Shown here piece after piece: positions 46,838 to 55,641 of a DNA stretch of 64,000 nucleotides; position 1 is the first letter of the stretch, and each line of letters begins with the position of its first letter. The DNA is taken from the NCBI RefSeq assembly GCF_000516985.1, contig NW_006917093.1:3410001-3474000 (forward strand), written 5' to 3'. Made by a program: the position numbers and the translations under genes. This DNA comes from Pestalotiopsis fici W106-1. Its lineage: Eukaryota; Ascomycota; Sordariomycetes; Amphisphaeriales; Sporocadaceae. The notes beneath the pieces are model-generated. The model ran no database searches. It was not told where the DNA came from and was given only the letters and a program-made list of their open reading frames with translations.

Positions 46838-48409
46838 ATGTTCTCAGTACCAGGATGGTCCGTTTCGGCGGCCAGCCTGCAGACGGAGGGTGCCAAGGAC
46901 GTCAAGGGAAATACAGACAAGCCGGCGGACAAGGCGGGCCCCAACAAGAGGAAGAGGCAGTCTGGACCCTCCAACGTCAACCCGGCCAACGTTGCGGATC
47001 TATGGGAGAGTGTCATTGAGGGCAAGTCGGGAAAGAAGGCCAAGCTGGACGAAGCTGGTGGCGCCCCAACCCTTTCCAGAAAGGAGAAGAAACGGGCCAA
47101 CAAGGAGGCGGCTCTAGCCAAGCAGGCCGAGAATGGAGGTGACGCAGCCGTCATCCAGGGTGCCGCAGCAAAGGCTGGCGGCAAGAGTTCGGTCAAGGAC
47201 GATGTTGCCGTACCTGATCCTACCTCGAAAGAATCTGGAAAGGAGAGCAAGAAGGACAAGAAGAAGAAGCAAAAGAAATCCAAGGGTGAAGAGGCCGAGG
47301 ATGACAAACAGCCAGAATCCCCAGAGACGAAAAAGGACGTCAACAAGGCGGCACCAGTCACGGCGCCTGCACCATTGCCCAAGCTCACACCACTCCAGGC
47401 CTCCATGCGGGAGAAGTTGATATCGGCACGATTCCGCCATCTCAATGAGACGCTGTACACGCGGCCGTCAGCCGAGGCGTTCGGTCTGTTCGAGGAGTCC
47501 CCCGAAATGTTTCAAGAGTACCACGAGGGCTTCCGGCGCCAGGTCAACGTCTGGCCCGAGAACCCGGTCGACGGGTACATTGCCGACATCAAGGCCCGGG
47601 GCCGGCAGCGACAGGCACCCAAGGACGGCGGCAAAAGTGGCAGAGCTGGACCCGTGGCTCCTCTGCTGAGGACCAACGGCACCTGCACCATTGCGGATCT
47701 GGGCTGCGGCGACGCCAAACTGGCCGAGACGCTCCAGGCCGACCGCAAAAAGCTCAACCTGCGGGTCCTGTCCTACGACCTGCAGAGCCCGAGCCCCCTC
47801 GTCACCCGCGCCGACATTGCCAACCTGCCGCTCGAGGACGGTAGCGTCAATGTGGTCATCTTTTGTCTTGCCCTCATGGGCACCAATTGGCCCGCCTTCA
47901 TCGAGGAGGCCTACCGCATCCTGCACTGGAAGGGCGAGCTCTGGATCGCCGAGATCAAGTCGCGCTTTGCCGCACCCGCCGCCAAAAAGGGCAAACCCGT
48001 CACTCACAGCGTCGGCAACCGAAAGAAGCAGCAACAAGGCAAGAAGGGAGGCAAGGGTGACGCCGAGGACCAGGGAGCCAACGAGGAGGCATTGGCCGTC
48101 GAGGTCGACGGCGCCGAAGCCAGGAAGCAGGAGACCGATGTCTCGGCCTTTGTCGAGGCCCTAAGGAAGCGTGGATTCTTGCTGCAGGCCCAGGGCGGTA
48201 GGGATGCTGTCGACCTGAGCAATAAGATGTTTGTCAAGATGAACTTTGTCAAGGCTGCGCCGGCTCTCGTTGGCAAAAATATTGTTGCTGACAAGGAGCC
48301 GGCTCGTGGCGGCGCAAAGAAGGGTGCCGTCAAATTCATTGATGCCGGAGATTCCGGCGCAGTCGATGAGAGCAGCATTTTGAAACCCTGCGTTTACAAG
48401 ATAAGGTAG
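46838..48409 (+). CDS. RRP8: Ribosomal RNA-processing protein 8 (25S rRNA m1A methyltransferase), 523 aa
   Basis: Nucleolar SAM-dependent methyltransferase that in yeast makes m1A645 in 25S rRNA and supports early pre-rRNA cleavage. Single exon, start MFSVPGWSV. The first 185 residues are Lys/Glu/Ala-rich with nuclear and nucleolar targeting-like basic runs (PNKRKRQ, SRKEKKRANK, KKDKKKKQKKSKG). The Rrp8 domain follows: LTPLQASMREKLISARFRHLNETLYT, EYHEGFRRQVNVWPENPVD, SAM motif I IADLGCGDAKLAETL (~284), then SYDLQSPSP, ADIANLPLEDGSVNVVIFCLALMGTNWPAFIEEAYRIL and GELWIAEIKSRF. A Lys/Gln-rich insert of about 50 residues precedes the last core part (DVSAFVEALRKRGFLL). Convergent with DDI1, with 477 bp between stops. 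Confidence 0.95.
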   Translation: MFSVPGWSVSAASLQTEGAKDVKGNTDKPADKAGPNKRKRQSGPSNVNPANVADLWESVIEGKSGKKAKLDEAGGAPTLSRKEKKRANKEAALAKQAENGGDAAVIQGAAAKAGGKSSVKDDVAVPDPTSKESGKESKKDKKKKQKKSKGEEAEDDKQPESPETKKDVNKAAPVTAPAPLPKLTPLQASMREKLISARFRHLNETLYTRPSAEAFGLFEESPEMFQEYHEGFRRQVNVWPENPVDGYIADIKARGRQRQAPKDGGKSGRAGPVAPLLRTNGTCTIADLGCGDAKLAETLQADRKKLNLRVLSYDLQSPSPLVTRADIANLPLEDGSVNVVIFCLALMGTNWPAFIEEAYRILHWKGELWIAEIKSRFAAPAAKKGKPVTHSVGNRKKQQQGKKGGKGDAEDQGANEEALAVEVDGAEARKQETDVSAFVEALRKRGFLLQAQGGRDAVDLSNKMFVKMNFVKAAPALVGKNIVADKEPARGGAKKGAVKFIDAGDSGAVDESSILKPCVYKIR

Positions 48410-48886
48410 AAAGCATACTACCATGGAGTGGTCGGGCGTCTCAGGTCACGTTCTGATGAACATACGGTATGCAGTCGGGACTATATGTTTTGAAAAACAA
48501 AAACGCTCAGATGATCAAACACAGATAATGTACAGTGCATTGTATTTTGTGAGGCCGAAGCCTTTGCTCTCTATCTTAATTACTTGTAAGCGCTCCGTTG
48601 GAATCCCGAGCTCGCATCCTTCTTTACACACAGATGTGATTGCACATCTCCAAGCCATGTACTTCTTCTCAATCGCCAAAATGCCAGACCTTCCGTTGTA
48701 TATGGTTCGTGTAGTGTCTCGCTTATATTTAGCGGGTGGTTTATGACAAATGCCAGATTGGTGCCGGACAAGTTGCACTGGCCTATGCCCTCGAATCGGC
48801 GCAAAATAATGCCTGTATGGCCCTTGGTTGCCTTCTATAGCACGAGCACGTGCTTCAACTCATATCATCACTGGTTGGACAAGAAG
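48410..48886. other. Short spacer between convergent RRP8 and DDI1
   Basis: Holds the two 3' untranslated ends. No gene or structured element was recognised. Confidence 0.6.
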
Positions 48887-50362
48887 TCACATTTCCTGGA
48901 AGATGACATTGGCAGCAAATTCAACATTGCCGCCTGTGAACTGCAAAGCTTGAATGGCTCGTTGTCTGGTAGCACCCAGGTCTATCAGTGTCTGGATATC
49001 GGATTCGGGGAAGGTGGTGGCAGCCTGCTGGGGCGGTTGACGAGCACTGGGCGGTGCTGTAGACTGGGGAGTGTGTATCGGAGCATGGCTCGAGGCTGCC
49101 GCTGGAGCCGGACGGGCGGGTGGTGCCGATGAACCAGCTGTGACGGCGCCAGAACGAGCACCAATTGTCGTGCCGCCAGGACCTTGCACGGTAGGTTCTT
49201 CATTGACGGCCTCCTCTGTCTCTTTGGGAACATCCGCCTCACCAAGAAAGTCAACCTCCTCACCCTGGATAATGAGCTTGTTGCGGGCCAAATCGATTGT
49301 TGCCTGATGACCCTTGAGAATGTCCAGCCCCAACAGCAAATCGACCTGCTTGCCCTCCATGACGGTGAAGGCAGCGGGTAAATGTATACTTCCTAATTGG
49401 AGCATTGTGTAGTGCACTCTGCCAATGATGGCGGCCGTTCCCACTCCTCGTGCTACGCCAGCGAACCGCTTATCCACAAGGTGCATGATGTGGCAAGCTT
49501 CAGCGCACGATGGAGACATGATAGTAGCTTGGGCACCCGAATCGACGAGGGCCTTGACCTTTACGCCGTTGACCTTGACGTCGACATAGAGCATGTGCAC
49601 ACGTCCAAAGGCTATTTCTGTGTTAGTGTCCATCAACCGTATAAGCAAAACTGACCCACTCACACTCTGGATTGTATTCCATTGCATTCTGCAAGTTCTC
49701 GGTAACGCCTTGCTGGCGAATGATCTCCTCAATGCGTGCCTGAGCCTCAGGGTTGAACTCATCGTTGTTGAGCTGCTCGATCTCACGCATTCTGGACAGG
49801 CGGGCCTCTTCCTGCTGGTCGGCAAGTTCACGAAAGAGCTGGGCGAAACGGCGCGAGTCTTCCAGTGCAGCGGCCAGTTGAGGGGAAGTTCGCTGGAGTT
49901 CTGCGCGCAGGCGCGCGTCACCGAGGACTTGCAAGCGGATGAGCTCGGGGTCCTGGGCCATACCGGCCGCGCTCCCGCGCTGTTGGTGTTGCTGCTGGGC
50001 GTGTGCGGCAGCGAGGCCTGCGCTACCCCGCATGTCGCGGATATGTAGTGCGAGCATGTCGCCGTCCGTGATGGACAGGTCCTGAAGAGTCTTTGATTTG
50101 TCTGTAATCAGCTGGCCGTTGTGGTATATGTGCTGCGTCGGCTCGGGGATGCCCTCGGCCTCGATGGAGCTGCGCAGGGCCTCGATGGTCATCTCGGGGA
50201 ACACCTCGAGGGTGACGAGGCGGAGATCCTCCCCCTCGAGTTCGGGGTTGGACACTGTGAGCGTGATACGCCTGTTTGGAAAGAAGATGACATGTGAGCC
50301 TGTGACCTGATACAAAGTCTGAGGTTGTTTGTCGAGGGGAAAGTCTGGGAAAGACTTACATT
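48887..50362 (-). CDS. DDI1: DNA damage-inducible protein 1 (UBL-retropepsin-UBA shuttle protease), 444 aa
   Basis: Proteasome shuttle with an aspartic protease fold that cleaves heavily ubiquitinated clients. Coding exons in order are 50362-50361 (the two bases AT), 50271-49664 and 49611-48887. The start codon is split AT|G and is the only start that gives the complete ubiquitin-like domain (MRITLTVSNPELEGEDLRLV; residues 1-79). A central helical linker follows (DPELIRLQVLGDARLRAEL; FNPEAQARIEEIIRQQ). The junction of exons 2 and 3 restores YNPESFGRVHMLYVDV. The retropepsin domain has its catalytic LVDSGAQATIM (D227) and GLDILKGHQATIDL. A Pro/Ala-rich linker leads to a C-terminal UBA domain (ESDIQTLIDLGATRQRAIQALQFTGGNVEFAANVIF). 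Full family layout and normal length. If intron 1 (50272-50360) is retained, the message reads ATG TAA. Retropepsin homology here is to the cellular Ddi1 family, not a retroelement. Confidence 0.95.
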
Positions 50363-50724
50363 ATGACGATTATGCGCTACCACCAGCGGGGGAGTTCAGG
50401 GTGTTCGTCTTGGGGGGTGCTCTCTATTTCTGCCTCTCTTCCGGCAATCCTCGAACTGCGGTGAAGAATGTTAATGATGAAGTTGAAAGAATGTAGAAGG
50501 CAAAGAAAGAAAGGAAATTTATCGTCGCGGTTTTTAGGCCACGGCGATAAGTTGTATCGAGTGACAAACGACGAGGACGTTGAAGAGAACTTGAAAGGTA
50601 CTTGCCGGATGGATGATGGCCTGGGGGGAAAGGGTCGATCACATTGGTTACTATTTTAGCAGCAGACATAAGGCAAGTACGTAACCACCTGCCGCAGGGC
50701 TCTCTCAAGCTCTCAAGGTGTTTC

Positions 50725-50757
50725 CCCCGCCGCCGCCGCCGCCGCCTCCTCCTCCAC
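50725..50757. repeat. CCG/CCT triplet-rich tract
   Basis: About eight CCG-type triplets followed by four CTC triplets in the DDI1 upstream region. Not part of a supported reading frame. Confidence 0.8.
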
Positions 50758-51431
50758 CAGCTTGGGGCTGCTACTGCTGGTGTCGTTTGGTGCGGGGCAT
50801 CCAGGCCAGGCAGTGATGAGGGTCGTTGCTCGGAACCCCCTTGTAGGCGCTAACTCTATCTTCATGCGCAGCGCCGGGAAAGGCTGGCCGCTGGACCATG
50901 TGCAGGCCCCAAATGACAAAAAGTCCCCGGGGTAGGTAATGGGACCAACCGTCGTCTTTGCCGCCTCAATCGGATTCCGCTAGATTCCATATGATTACTA
51001 CATAGTCGGTAGATGACCAATACAAAGGTTGAATGGACCGTCCCATGTGCTTGATGCCTCCCATTCAGTGCCCACCAGCCGCGCATTTCTATAGATATGG
51101 TAAGGACATCTATGCTTGTAACACTGGTATTGACTTTTCACGGCGAAATCTAGAGAAGGAAAAAGAAAAGAAGAAAAAAACACCAACAACCAAGAAGTGT
51201 AATTCACAAATCCATTGGTGCCAACAAATGCCGGGTGAAGATCCTAGGTGGACCCTCCACTTGGCATGCCCTCCATACACTTGCCTAACATACCTACATG
51301 TATGATTTAATCCTCGTGCATATCCAGGTAGCCCTACTGACTTGAAGGTCCCTCTAGATTCAGAGAACCAGAGCGTACAAACCCAGCAACCGAATCTCAC
51401 GTCATCTGCAACACATCTTCAATTGGAATCC

Positions 51432-51435
<4 letters not shown>

Positions 51436-51463
<28 letters not shown>
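51436..51463. repeat. Poly-T tract (28 bp)
   Basis: Longest homopolymer in the window: 28 T, about 300 bp beyond the stop of the minus-strand regulator gene. Length is likely to be unstable or poorly determined. Confidence 0.9.
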
Positions 51464-51768
51464 CATTGTGTCGCCATAGACACACAATCCTTCTCGCGAG
51501 CTCACTTGACCGTATGGACCAGAGCCAAAGTTATTCGATTTACTCCATCAGTGGTCTGAATGAGTTTGAAACTTTGATGAATAATATCGCATCATCTCAG
51601 ACTGAAAGTGGTGCTGGACAATCGAGCACGAGTATTTATACAGCTTTCCAATTCAGTCCCGCCTTTGCGCCTTACCAAACCATCATGATATGCATATTAT
51701 AGTAGTATTTTCCGTGCCGAACCGAAGCCCCGACCACGTAAGGTTGCGCCACCCCTAATATGCATTAC

Positions 51769-54700
51769 CTAGGAAGTCCCCATGCCCATGTCCAGGTTCG
51801 CCAAGTTCACATCATTGCCATTTATGCCAAAAAATTGGAACCTGCAAGAAAGTGTTAGCTAGTCAAATATATTCAAGAGAGAATACAGATCGCATACCAA
51901 TCCTCTACGTTCAGAGTGGCCGGCACTGGTTGGCCGACGGCGGAGCCAGTGCTCCAGCTATCGCTAGGACTGGGTCCATCAGGCAAACCATCGACTCCTG
52001 CTCCTTGCCAGATATTGCCCCCTTGACCTTGGAACTGGACCATGTTGGGATTTAGAAGATTGTTGTGCTGTTGATTTGGGCTTCCACTTTGATTTCTGTT
52101 GTTGTGATTCGAGCCAGTTGGTGCGCGCTGCTGTTGGAAATGCTGGGCAGCCGCATTCGACATCTGTGCGTTTCCGGGCATGTTCTGGAATTGTGCCATC
52201 AGATTCGGATCCAGTCCCTGGCCGCCGCCGCCGCCTTGCGTGGGTGACATTTGAGGAAACTGTGGAACCATTGTGTTCTCCGGAAATAGCTGATCAGGCT
52301 GGAAATTCTCCCAAATTGCTTGTGATAAGTTGGGGGAATTTCTTGTGACCAGGTATAAGTCGGGTGGCGTAGCGGGGACCGAGAATGAAGGATTAAATGG
52401 CGTTGCTGGCCTTGTGTGTGGTCGGCTATTGCTGCCGCCCATGAAAGCATCACCCGGCCGCGTATGTGGTGATGTTACGCCAGGTGGTCCCATTTGTGGA
52501 TGACTATGTTCGTTCCTCGTGTGCGCTGGCGTCTGTGGGCGTGATCTTTCGTACGACTCTTGTGGCGTCGGTGTATTAACACTGAAATCAATAGCCATCT
52601 CGTCGTATTTCCTCTTAGCCGCTTCCTGCGGCCTTTGCTGCTGCTGCTGCTGCTGTTGTTGTTGTTGTTGTTGCTGCTGCTGCTGCTGTTGTTGCTGTGC
52701 TTGCTGGTGTTGTTCCAATTGCGCCATGGTCTGTTGTACTCTTTTATGGTGTCTCTTTCCGGCAGCCTTTTGAAGCCTTTCTTCGTAGGTTCGATTGCCC
52801 AGAATAGCCTCGAACAGTGTATACACCATCTTGCCGACTAGCCAAACCTTTGAAACATCCTTCAAAGCAGCCATGCAGGTACGTATCCTGTCATGCGTGA
52901 CTTGCTGGATCGAAGGCACGGGGGATCTCATTTGATAGACGTGCATGATCAGGGCAGAGAATAAACTGTAGTTGATGAAAGCCGGACAATATCGAAGCTC
53001 ATCGTGGGCTGACAGATTCTCAATGATTGACGTAATCATTCCAGCAGCCTGGAAGGCAATGTTCCGAGATGGATAGGATGAGTCGTCTGGAAATTTGCTG
53101 GCATAGTGAGTGTTGGGCGGCATGTGTGCTCTATGTAGGAGGCATAGAGTCGTATAGTAATTGGCGTGCAGAAGTGCGCTCCAAAAGTGGTGTCGCGGCA
53201 TCTCCCAGTATACGTTTTTGGGGCAGTTTTGCAGCCAGTCTGCCAGAGTCATGTCGCTATGCGTTAGATCTATGGCATTCCGTTGGCGGCCCTTGGATGC
53301 GACAGAGTATTGCTGAGATAGGACCAGACCCATGATCTCACACAACTTGACGTACTGCAAGAAGAATTGGACGTGGATTGGATCTGGAGGATATGGGCTG
53401 GGATAGTCACCTTCGTCCTCGATAAAGTCGTCTTCTGTAAGCATCTCTACGTCCGCGTCGTCTAGATTGATGTGGACCGGGCGACCCAAAGCAACGGCGA
53501 CAGATCGATCGCGGGTGAAGAGCACCCACCATATGCGCTTCCAGAGCCGCTTGTCGGTTTTGCTCAATTGTGACTCCTCTACTGTCCTATGCATCCCAGA
53601 TCCTTGAGCAACAATGGTTGCGACGCGGCTCCAGTAAAAGACATTCTTGGTGACGTCCTCGGGCCCTTCCCAATACCATCCCATCAGGATTAAAGATTGA
53701 ACAATGGTGACTCGATCGTCCTCATAGTTGGCGTCGTACAGCGCCTTTGCCCGCTTATAGAAAGTCAAAGCTGCTGGTGTTGTCGACCCGTTAGCATCCA
53801 TGAGCTGGGGATTTGTGCAGACTCGCGATCCAGCCAAGAGTATAGCTTGTAAGAGGAGCAACGACGGCGGATTCTTCGAATCTCTATACTGCCGCATGAA
53901 CCGAGTACGGTTGACCACTGGAACTATCGGGTGGACCCAGCGGAAATACGCTTCAATCAGCTCATCGCATAGCGCCCTTGGTGGAAGCAGGAAGGCTCCT
54001 CTTTGGTGAAGAATGTCGATTTCAATATTGTCCAGTTCAGTCAAGCGTGCTCTCGACCCTCTGACGTTGTCCGGTAGTGGGTAGTGTACCACATCCGAGG
54101 ACCCTTGGCGATCGTGTACCAGTAGGGTCAGGTTCGATGACTCGCCTAGAAAGGCAACCCGGCCAGCTTCGGTGATTGGTGCTCTCGTGAACTTTGGTTT
54201 CATAACAAGGTCAACAAAGGTGCTGTTATCAACTTCCTCTTTCCTCGCTTGAGCCTCTGTTAACGTAGTTGCTGGTGTTCCTTCAGTAGAGTGGTACACT
54301 GTCGGCCTGGCTGGAAAGGTAGTGGATTGTCCGCCAGTAGCGGGAGATCTATCCTCGTTTGCATCCCCTCGTTCGCTTGTGATTTCAAATTAGTTGCATT
54401 GATAAATTATATCTTGTTGGACTGACGAACCTGTCGGAGTCCTTGCCACCAGCTCCGCTGGGCTTCTTCCTTTTTGGCGCAGGAATCTTGCATTCTATTT
54501 GGAAAGCGACGCAATTTGTGCCTGTGGAATACTGCTTTAGTCAACTGGCTCACTTTTGGATTTGCTGGAGACGATGGCATGATTCATGGGACGAAAAGAT
54601 GTTGCCATGGATTTACTCACATGGTACACCAAGACTAGCAGCATCGCATCTGACCTGTCACGCAGCTCGTGTTAATAAAATTTTCTGCAAGGGCAGCAAG

Positions 54701-55641
54701 GACCAAGAGACACAAGCCGTCGCTCGCAAAACCCCCTCCCAGCTTGTCGTGGCCCATGAGTATATGCGCGCTCAAGCAGTTGTCCGCTCTATCGTCAGAG
54801 AAACTTGATTGGAAGCCATCGGTCGGCAGATATCGCAATGGGTACCCTCGTCCAGTCCAATTCGTCAAGCGCGGGCTGCATGATATCACCTAGACTTGGC
54901 GACAGTTATGCGCCTCTGCGTACCGAATACACTCTCACACATATGGTAAGTCTAGTATCGAGGCGTCGCATGTATCGTACGCTTCAGCACAGTAGGATCG
55001 AAATTGGCCCATGGTCGTAGGTTATATCGGTCGTGTATGCGCAGGTTGGCGATCGCAGTCACGGATGAGGGGGGGCAGCGACGGGTGTATGGGTCCAAGG
55101 AATGGCTTTCGGACAAGGAGAAGGAAAACAATTGAAATGCGACGGTGATTCATACCTTTCGGGCATGGCAAGTCTATGAGGACATTCACAAGTCAGCTTT
55201 GGCTATGCCGGAATGATGCGATCGCGAATGCGACCAAGCAAGCAGGAACGACAACGCAGAGGAACCGAGGTGCCGAGGCACAGACAAGTGTGAGCGTGCT
55301 GTGGGATCTCTACATAGAGAGCTGGGTGCCCCAGAAAAAGCACAGGATGCCAAAACTATCGAGACTGCTGCAGGCTCAAAATAAGTAACTTACCTCACAT
55401 GCTCTTGATGCACGCTGTCTGTTGTTTACCAAAAGGGCCAAAAGTCAGCAAAGAACCCAAAGCAGACTGGCATAGGAATCGCATTTGCTGCCCACCTTCG
55501 AAAGCTTGGCTGGTTCTGAATGTTCGGCGTAGTCGATGTCTGAGAGGCATTCAAGTCCCCTCCGCCAGCTGCCTGCTGCTGCTGTGCCGGCGAGTGCGAA
55601 TGCTGCTGGGTGCCGTTCGCCGCCGACGTCTCGACCTCCAT
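51769..55641 (-). CDS. FarA/FarB/CTF1-type Zn2Cys6 regulator (fatty acid/cutin utilisation), 7 exons, 954 aa
   Basis: Nuclear activator of the family that controls fatty-acid breakdown (Aspergillus FarA/FarB) and cutinase (Fusarium CTF1). Exons in coding order: 55641-55496, 55418-55394, 55173-55156, 54654-54621, 54521-54431, 54375-51898, 51841-51769. All phases close. Exons 2 to 5 jointly encode RASRACE|TCHARK|VRCDAASLGVP|C..NCVAFQIEC, giving C56, C59, C66, C75, C78 and C85, followed by a basic KRKK patch. The fungal-specific TF domain covers about 190-600 (PPRALCDELIEAYFRWVHPIVPVVNRTRFM; LWKRIWWVLFTRDRSVAVALGRPV; DLTHSDMTLADWLQN). A poly-Gln run (about 20 Gln) and a Pro/Ser/Gln-rich activation-like tail follow. 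The last exon supplies the terminal WFQFFGINGNDVNLANLDMG. Whether this is the FarA or FarB paralog cannot be told. A tandem CCGAGG lies in intron 2. Confidence 0.92.
52634..52702. repeat. Coding CAG/CAA (poly-Gln) microsatellite in the FarA/CTF1-type gene
   Basis: Mixed CTG and TTG triplets on the + strand encode about 20 consecutive glutamines between the TF domain and the Pro-rich tail. Confidence 0.85.
55265..55278. promoter_or_regulatory. Tandem CCGAGG (CCTCGG) pair inside intron 2 of the FarA/CTF1-type gene
   Basis: CCGAGG at 55265-55270 and 55273-55278, two bases apart, in the 220-nt second intron (55174-55393). CCTCGG is the reported core site of FarA/FarB, and CCGAGG occurs in the CTF1-responsive cutinase palindrome. 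The pair suggests self-regulation, but a single hexamer is frequent by chance. Confidence 0.35.

Larger units (their letters stand above)
50363..51768. other. 1.4-kb intergenic region between DDI1 and the FarA/CTF1-type gene
   Basis: Contains the DDI1 leader and promoter, a CCG/CTC-rich repeat (50725-50757), a 28-bp T run (51436-51463) and the 3' end of the neighbouring regulator. No supported gene. Confidence 0.55.

Noticed and set aside
49540..49611. Retropepsin motif LVDSGAQ as a sign of a retrotransposon
   Set aside because: It lies between a ubiquitin-like and a UBA domain in one gene, the cellular Ddi1 layout. No reverse transcriptase, integrase or LTR is nearby.
52519..52841. Cys-rich and Leu-rich plus-strand frames
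   Set aside because: They are translations of the CTG/TTG repeat opposite the poly-Gln codons of the FarA/CTF1-type gene.
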